Assembly: GCA_034439475.1 (NCBI GenBank)
Contig: JAWXAN010000048.1
Span: 62,001-126,000 of the forward strand
Reading direction: 5' to 3'
DNA: 64,000 bases
Origin: Candidatus Zixiibacteriota bacterium
GTDB taxonomy: Bacteria > Zixibacteria > MSB-5A5 > GN15 > FEB-12
Part shown: in pieces, positions 61,754 to 64,000 of the stretch
Numbering within the stretch: position 1 is the stretch's first letter
How the letters are laid out: every line of letters starts with the position of its first letter
Translations under genes and position numbers: made by a program
Notes under the pieces: model-generated
What the model saw: the letters and a program-made list of their open reading frames with translations, nothing else
Told to the model about the DNA's origin: nothing
Databases searched by the model: none

Positions 61754-63118
61754 GTGAACTCTCCAAAACGGACAGAATCGATCATCACGATTGGAAGTGA
61801 ACTTTTCTTCCAGAGAAGTTCAATCTCCGACTCAATGGGTCTGAATATACGGCTGGCATCGGTGGAAACATTTATTGAGGGACTGGAACGGCTCAAGACG
61901 GATTCGTTCGAGCTTGTGGTGGTCGATGACACGGTTGAAACAGACGGGATAGCCAATATTCTCGCTCATCTAAGAAATCAATCCCCCTATTGGGCTATTC
62001 TACTTATTGCTCAGGACACAGGATTAGTTAACGCATTGGAGGCTGCAGGAGAATCGCGGTTTGATATACTGTCCAAGCCGTATTCGATCGGGATGCTGGT
62101 TTTTCGAATCCGAAAAAGTATTGAGCGGGCAAAGCTCTCCGAGCAGCTTTTTCGACTCAAAGAACATTCGGCTATGTCACTGGGCTTTGACAATCTTGTT
62201 GGCTCATCCAAGCCGATCCAACAGATAAAAGAAATTATTAACAGAGTCGCTGCCACAGATATCTCTCTGCTTATATCAGGCGAGCCCGGAACGGGCCGAC
62301 AGCACTGCGCGAGAATTATCCATGAACATTCGCATCAGCGATTTGGGCGGTTTGTAAGTCTTGACTGCGCTCTCATTCCTCAGGCTTTGTTCGAAGTCGA
62401 ATTGCAACAACTGACCATGCTCGGTGAAAAAGGGAATTTACATGGAACGCTCTTTTTAGGAAATGCCGACACGCTCTCGACTCACCTGCAATTGCAAGTC
62501 CTGAAATTTCTCAAAGTCACATCATTACAGACCTCCTGCTTCGGCGGCGGCGAAATACAAAATCTGCGGCTCATCTCATCGGCCTCAACAATTCTGGCTG
62601 AGATGACCCGAAACGGGCAATTCTCAACCGAGCTTTATAACATTTTGAATGTTGTAAGTCTGGCTCTTCCCCCGCTTAAAAATAGAGCCGAGGATATTGA
62701 GCAGTTGATAGTTCATTTGTTGCGTCACATAGCCTATGAATCAAATCAACCTGAACGCGCAATCACCGCGAGGGCAGTTGACAAACTCCTGAATTATTTC
62801 TGGCCCGGAAATATCGAAGAATTAAAAAAAACAATACTCAATTCCTCTCTCTTTTGCGCAGAAAACAGGATCAAAAGCGATGATATTCGTCTGCCAATTG
62901 CTCAAGACAACGAGAAACGATCTCTTGTCCTCTCAAACATTCCGGACTTTTCCAATGAAGGCGGGTTGCTTGGCTCAAACCAGCGCAACCTTATTGTCCG
63001 GGCGCTCTCTGACAATAACTGGAATTACAAAAAGACAGCCGCCGCGCTTGGAATCGGCCGGACCACCCTCTGGCGCAAAATAAAAAAGTTCGACTTGAAT
63101 CCGTCAGGTTCACAGTAA
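61754..63118 (+). CDS. Degenerate NtrC-like protein: pseudo-receiver, dead AAA+ domain, intact Fis-type HTH
   Basis: 454 residues from GTG at 61754, just after the stop of the partner gene; an earlier ATG at 61685 would overlap it. A receiver-like domain (about 5-125) keeps the β3 Asp (LVVVDDTV) and Lys (ILSKPYS) but lacks the acidic N-terminal pair. The AAA+ domain has the sigma-54-activator order with every key site changed: Walker A GESGTGKE is GEPGTGRQ, the GAFTGA loop is deleted, Walker B TLFLDE is TLFLGN, the arginine-finger strand FREDLYYRL is FSTELYNIL, and WPGNVREL is WPGNIEEL. The C-terminal Fis-type helix-turn-helix (NWNYKKTAAALGIGRTTLWRKI) is intact. It probably binds DNA without driving sigma-54. 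Confidence 0.85.
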   Translation: MNSPKRTESIITIGSELFFQRSSISDSMGLNIRLASVETFIEGLERLKTDSFELVVVDDTVETDGIANILAHLRNQSPYWAILLIAQDTGLVNALEAAGESRFDILSKPYSIGMLVFRIRKSIERAKLSEQLFRLKEHSAMSLGFDNLVGSSKPIQQIKEIINRVAATDISLLISGEPGTGRQHCARIIHEHSHQRFGRFVSLDCALIPQALFEVELQQLTMLGEKGNLHGTLFLGNADTLSTHLQLQVLKFLKVTSLQTSCFGGGEIQNLRLISSASTILAEMTRNGQFSTELYNILNVVSLALPPLKNRAEDIEQLIVHLLRHIAYESNQPERAITARAVDKLLNYFWPGNIEELKKTILNSSLFCAENRIKSDDIRLPIAQDNEKRSLVLSNIPDFSNEGGLLGSNQRNLIVRALSDNNWNYKKTAAALGIGRTTLWRKIKKFDLNPSGSQ

Positions 63119-63121
63119 TAG

Positions 63122-63142
63122 GCATCCTGGACTACAGGATGC
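63122..63142 (+). repeat. Inverted repeat after the NtrC-like gene (possible terminator)
   Basis: GCATCCTG, five bases, CAGGATGC: a perfect eight-base stem just after the stop codon at 63118. No T-run follows, so it is either a weak or Rho-assisted terminator. A second stem, AGCCGAGCAA ... TTGTTCGGCT with one G-T pair (63158-63187), overlaps the presumed -35 box of rarA. Confidence 0.5.
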
Positions 63143-63177
63143 GAACCGCAAAGCATCAGCCGAGCAATTTATTGTGA

Positions 63178-63206
63178 TTGTTCGGCTATGCTCCTGATCG
63201 TATCTT
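63178..63206 (+). promoter_or_regulatory. Candidate promoter of rarA, leaderless geometry
   Basis: TTGTTC (63178-63183), 17 bases, TATCTT (63201-63206), six bases, then the ATG at 63213. The -35 shares only its TTG with consensus, but the -10 is the same as that of gatC and the spacing to the ATG matches three other genes. Confidence 0.4.
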
Positions 63207-63212
63207 TAATGC

Positions 63213-64000
63213 ATGGACTTTTTTGAAGATGAAAACTCCAAAACAAAATCATTCCGAAGTGATTCAATAAAACCGCTTGCGGACAGAATGCGTCCGCAAA
63301 CGTTCAATGAATTAATCGGCCAGGAAGCTGTGGTGGGAGAAACCACGCCTCTTCGCATGGCTATCGAACAGGACAAAGTCCCATCGATAATTTTCTGGGG
63401 GCCGACCGGCAGCGGCAAGACGACACTTGCCGAGCTTATAGCCAAATCAACTCATGGACAGTTTGTCAATTTTTCAGCTGTGACATCCGGCATAAAAGAA
63501 GTCAAAGATGTCCTGACTAAAGCCGCTGGCTATTACCAGATGTCGGGCCGAAGGACATATATTTTTGTCGATGAAATACACCGCTTCAATAAGGCCCAGC
63601 AGGACGCCTTTCTGCCATATGTCGAGCACGGCGATGTCATCCTGATTGGCGCCACAACAGAGAATCCGTCGTTCGAGGTCAATTCGGCTCTTCTTTCGCG
63701 AATGCGAGTCTATGTCCTCACCCGGATATCTGAAGAGGCCTTAAAGCAAATAATGCTAAACGCCCTCTCAAATACCGAACGGGGACTTGGCAAAAAAGAA
63801 TTGAGTCTTGCTCCGGACGCCCTTGAATACCTGGCTGCCGCTTCCGATGGCGACGCCCGAAGGGGACTTTCATTGCTCGAAGCGACAGCGGCCTTTGTTG
63901 GCGAGCGGAAGACAATAACTCTCGATGACCTTCGACAGGTCAACCAGCGCGGGACATTTCTCTATGACAAATCGGGCGAAGAACATTTCAACCTTATTTC
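63213..64000 (+). CDS. rarA: Replication-associated recombination protein RarA (MgsA), N-terminal part
   Basis: 263 residues before the window edge, of about 440. AAA+ ATPase of the clamp-loader group acting at stalled replication forks. It opens [11 protein letters not shown], then [22 protein letters not shown], Walker [18 protein letters not shown] near 71, Walker [24 protein letters not shown] near 112, sensor 1 [20 protein letters not shown] near 140, and [11 protein letters not shown] near 212. The pattern 'GATTENPSF' is diagnostic of RarA. No ribosome-binding site is evident before the ATG at 63213. Confidence 0.95.
   Translation, partial: MDFFEDENSKTKSFRSDSIKPLADRMRPQTFNELIGQEAVVGETTPLRMAIEQDKVPSIIFWGPTGSGKTTLAELIAKSTHGQFVNFSAVTSGIKEVKDVLTKAAGYYQMSGRRTYIFVDEIHRFNKAQQDAFLPYVEHGDVILIGATTENPSFEVNSALLSRMRVYVLTRISEEALKQIMLNALSNTERGLGKKELSLAPDALEYLAAASDGDARRGLSLLEATAAFVGERKTITLDDLRQVNQRGTFLYDKSGEEHFNLI

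Overview
The window looks like a chromosomal segment of a diderm, meso-DAP-walled bacterium of the Fibrobacteres-Chlorobi-Bacteroidetes (FCB) side of the tree. A candidate-phylum lineage such as Zixibacteria is my best guess, inferred from several traits and not from any database search. The traits are: exported proteins ending in a 'YPNPFNP'-type sorting/FlgD-like tail, a C25 (gingipain-like) protease, the rpsF-rpsR-DUF2232-rplI order, a KdsB-like enzyme, Lnt and lipoproteins (an outer membrane), and an FtsEX-EnvC-like set. Nearly everything is housekeeping and packed into long minus-strand operons with 1-7 base overlaps.

Layout. 1-7514 (minus) is the division/cell-wall (dcw) cluster mraZ-rsmH-ftsL-ftsI-murE-murF-mraY, behind a recognisable promoter and MraZ box; mraZ has an in-frame TGA and murE appears to start with ATT. 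7952-10279 (plus) is a secreted C25 protease. 10254-20794 (minus) runs from purM through gpmI, lnt and a secreted propeller protein to a FemAB-like protein and three glycosyltransferases. 20900-24929 holds small unknown membrane proteins, an LpoA-like periplasmic protein, DUF151 and L9; 24966-27431 holds DUF2232, S18, S6 (with a Gly/Arg-rich tail) and Pth. 27627-29774 (plus) is a secreted LVIVD-type protein. 29869-29942 is tRNA-Arg(TCG), directly followed by a 2-kb AT-rich insertion bounded by 13-base direct repeats and carrying one gene, an OLD-family ATPase/TOPRIM protein.

32047-42130 (minus) carries rluD, pdxJ, rsmA, tatD, metG, ricT-like, holB, an EnvC-like factor, ftsX and ftsE. 42270-49241 holds a BNR/YCF48-like protein, a lipoprotein, rho, rsfS, a LytR_C protein, an exported protein, a GlmU-N-like nucleotidyltransferase, panD and a Nudix enzyme. 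49255-58002 holds panC, a polytopic membrane protein and an exopolysaccharide set (two DegT aminotransferases, a glycosyltransferase, a hexapeptide acyltransferase, Wzz-like and Wza/SLBB-like) behind a good promoter. 58132-60859 is gatC-kdsB-pyrG. 60979-63118 (plus) is a pair that resembles NtrB/NtrC but has lost the catalytic residues in both partners, followed by rarA, cut by the right edge.

Most noteworthy are: (1) the integrase-less, single-gene island at tRNA-Arg, whose circular junction would form a symmetric recombination-site-like sequence; (2) the degenerate NtrB/NtrC-like pair that keeps its Fis-type DNA-binding domain; (3) recurrent promoters placed exactly so that transcripts of purM, pth, gatC and rarA would be leaderless; (4) apparent ATT (murE) and perhaps CTG (lnt) starts; (5) the interrupted mraZ beside an intact operator.
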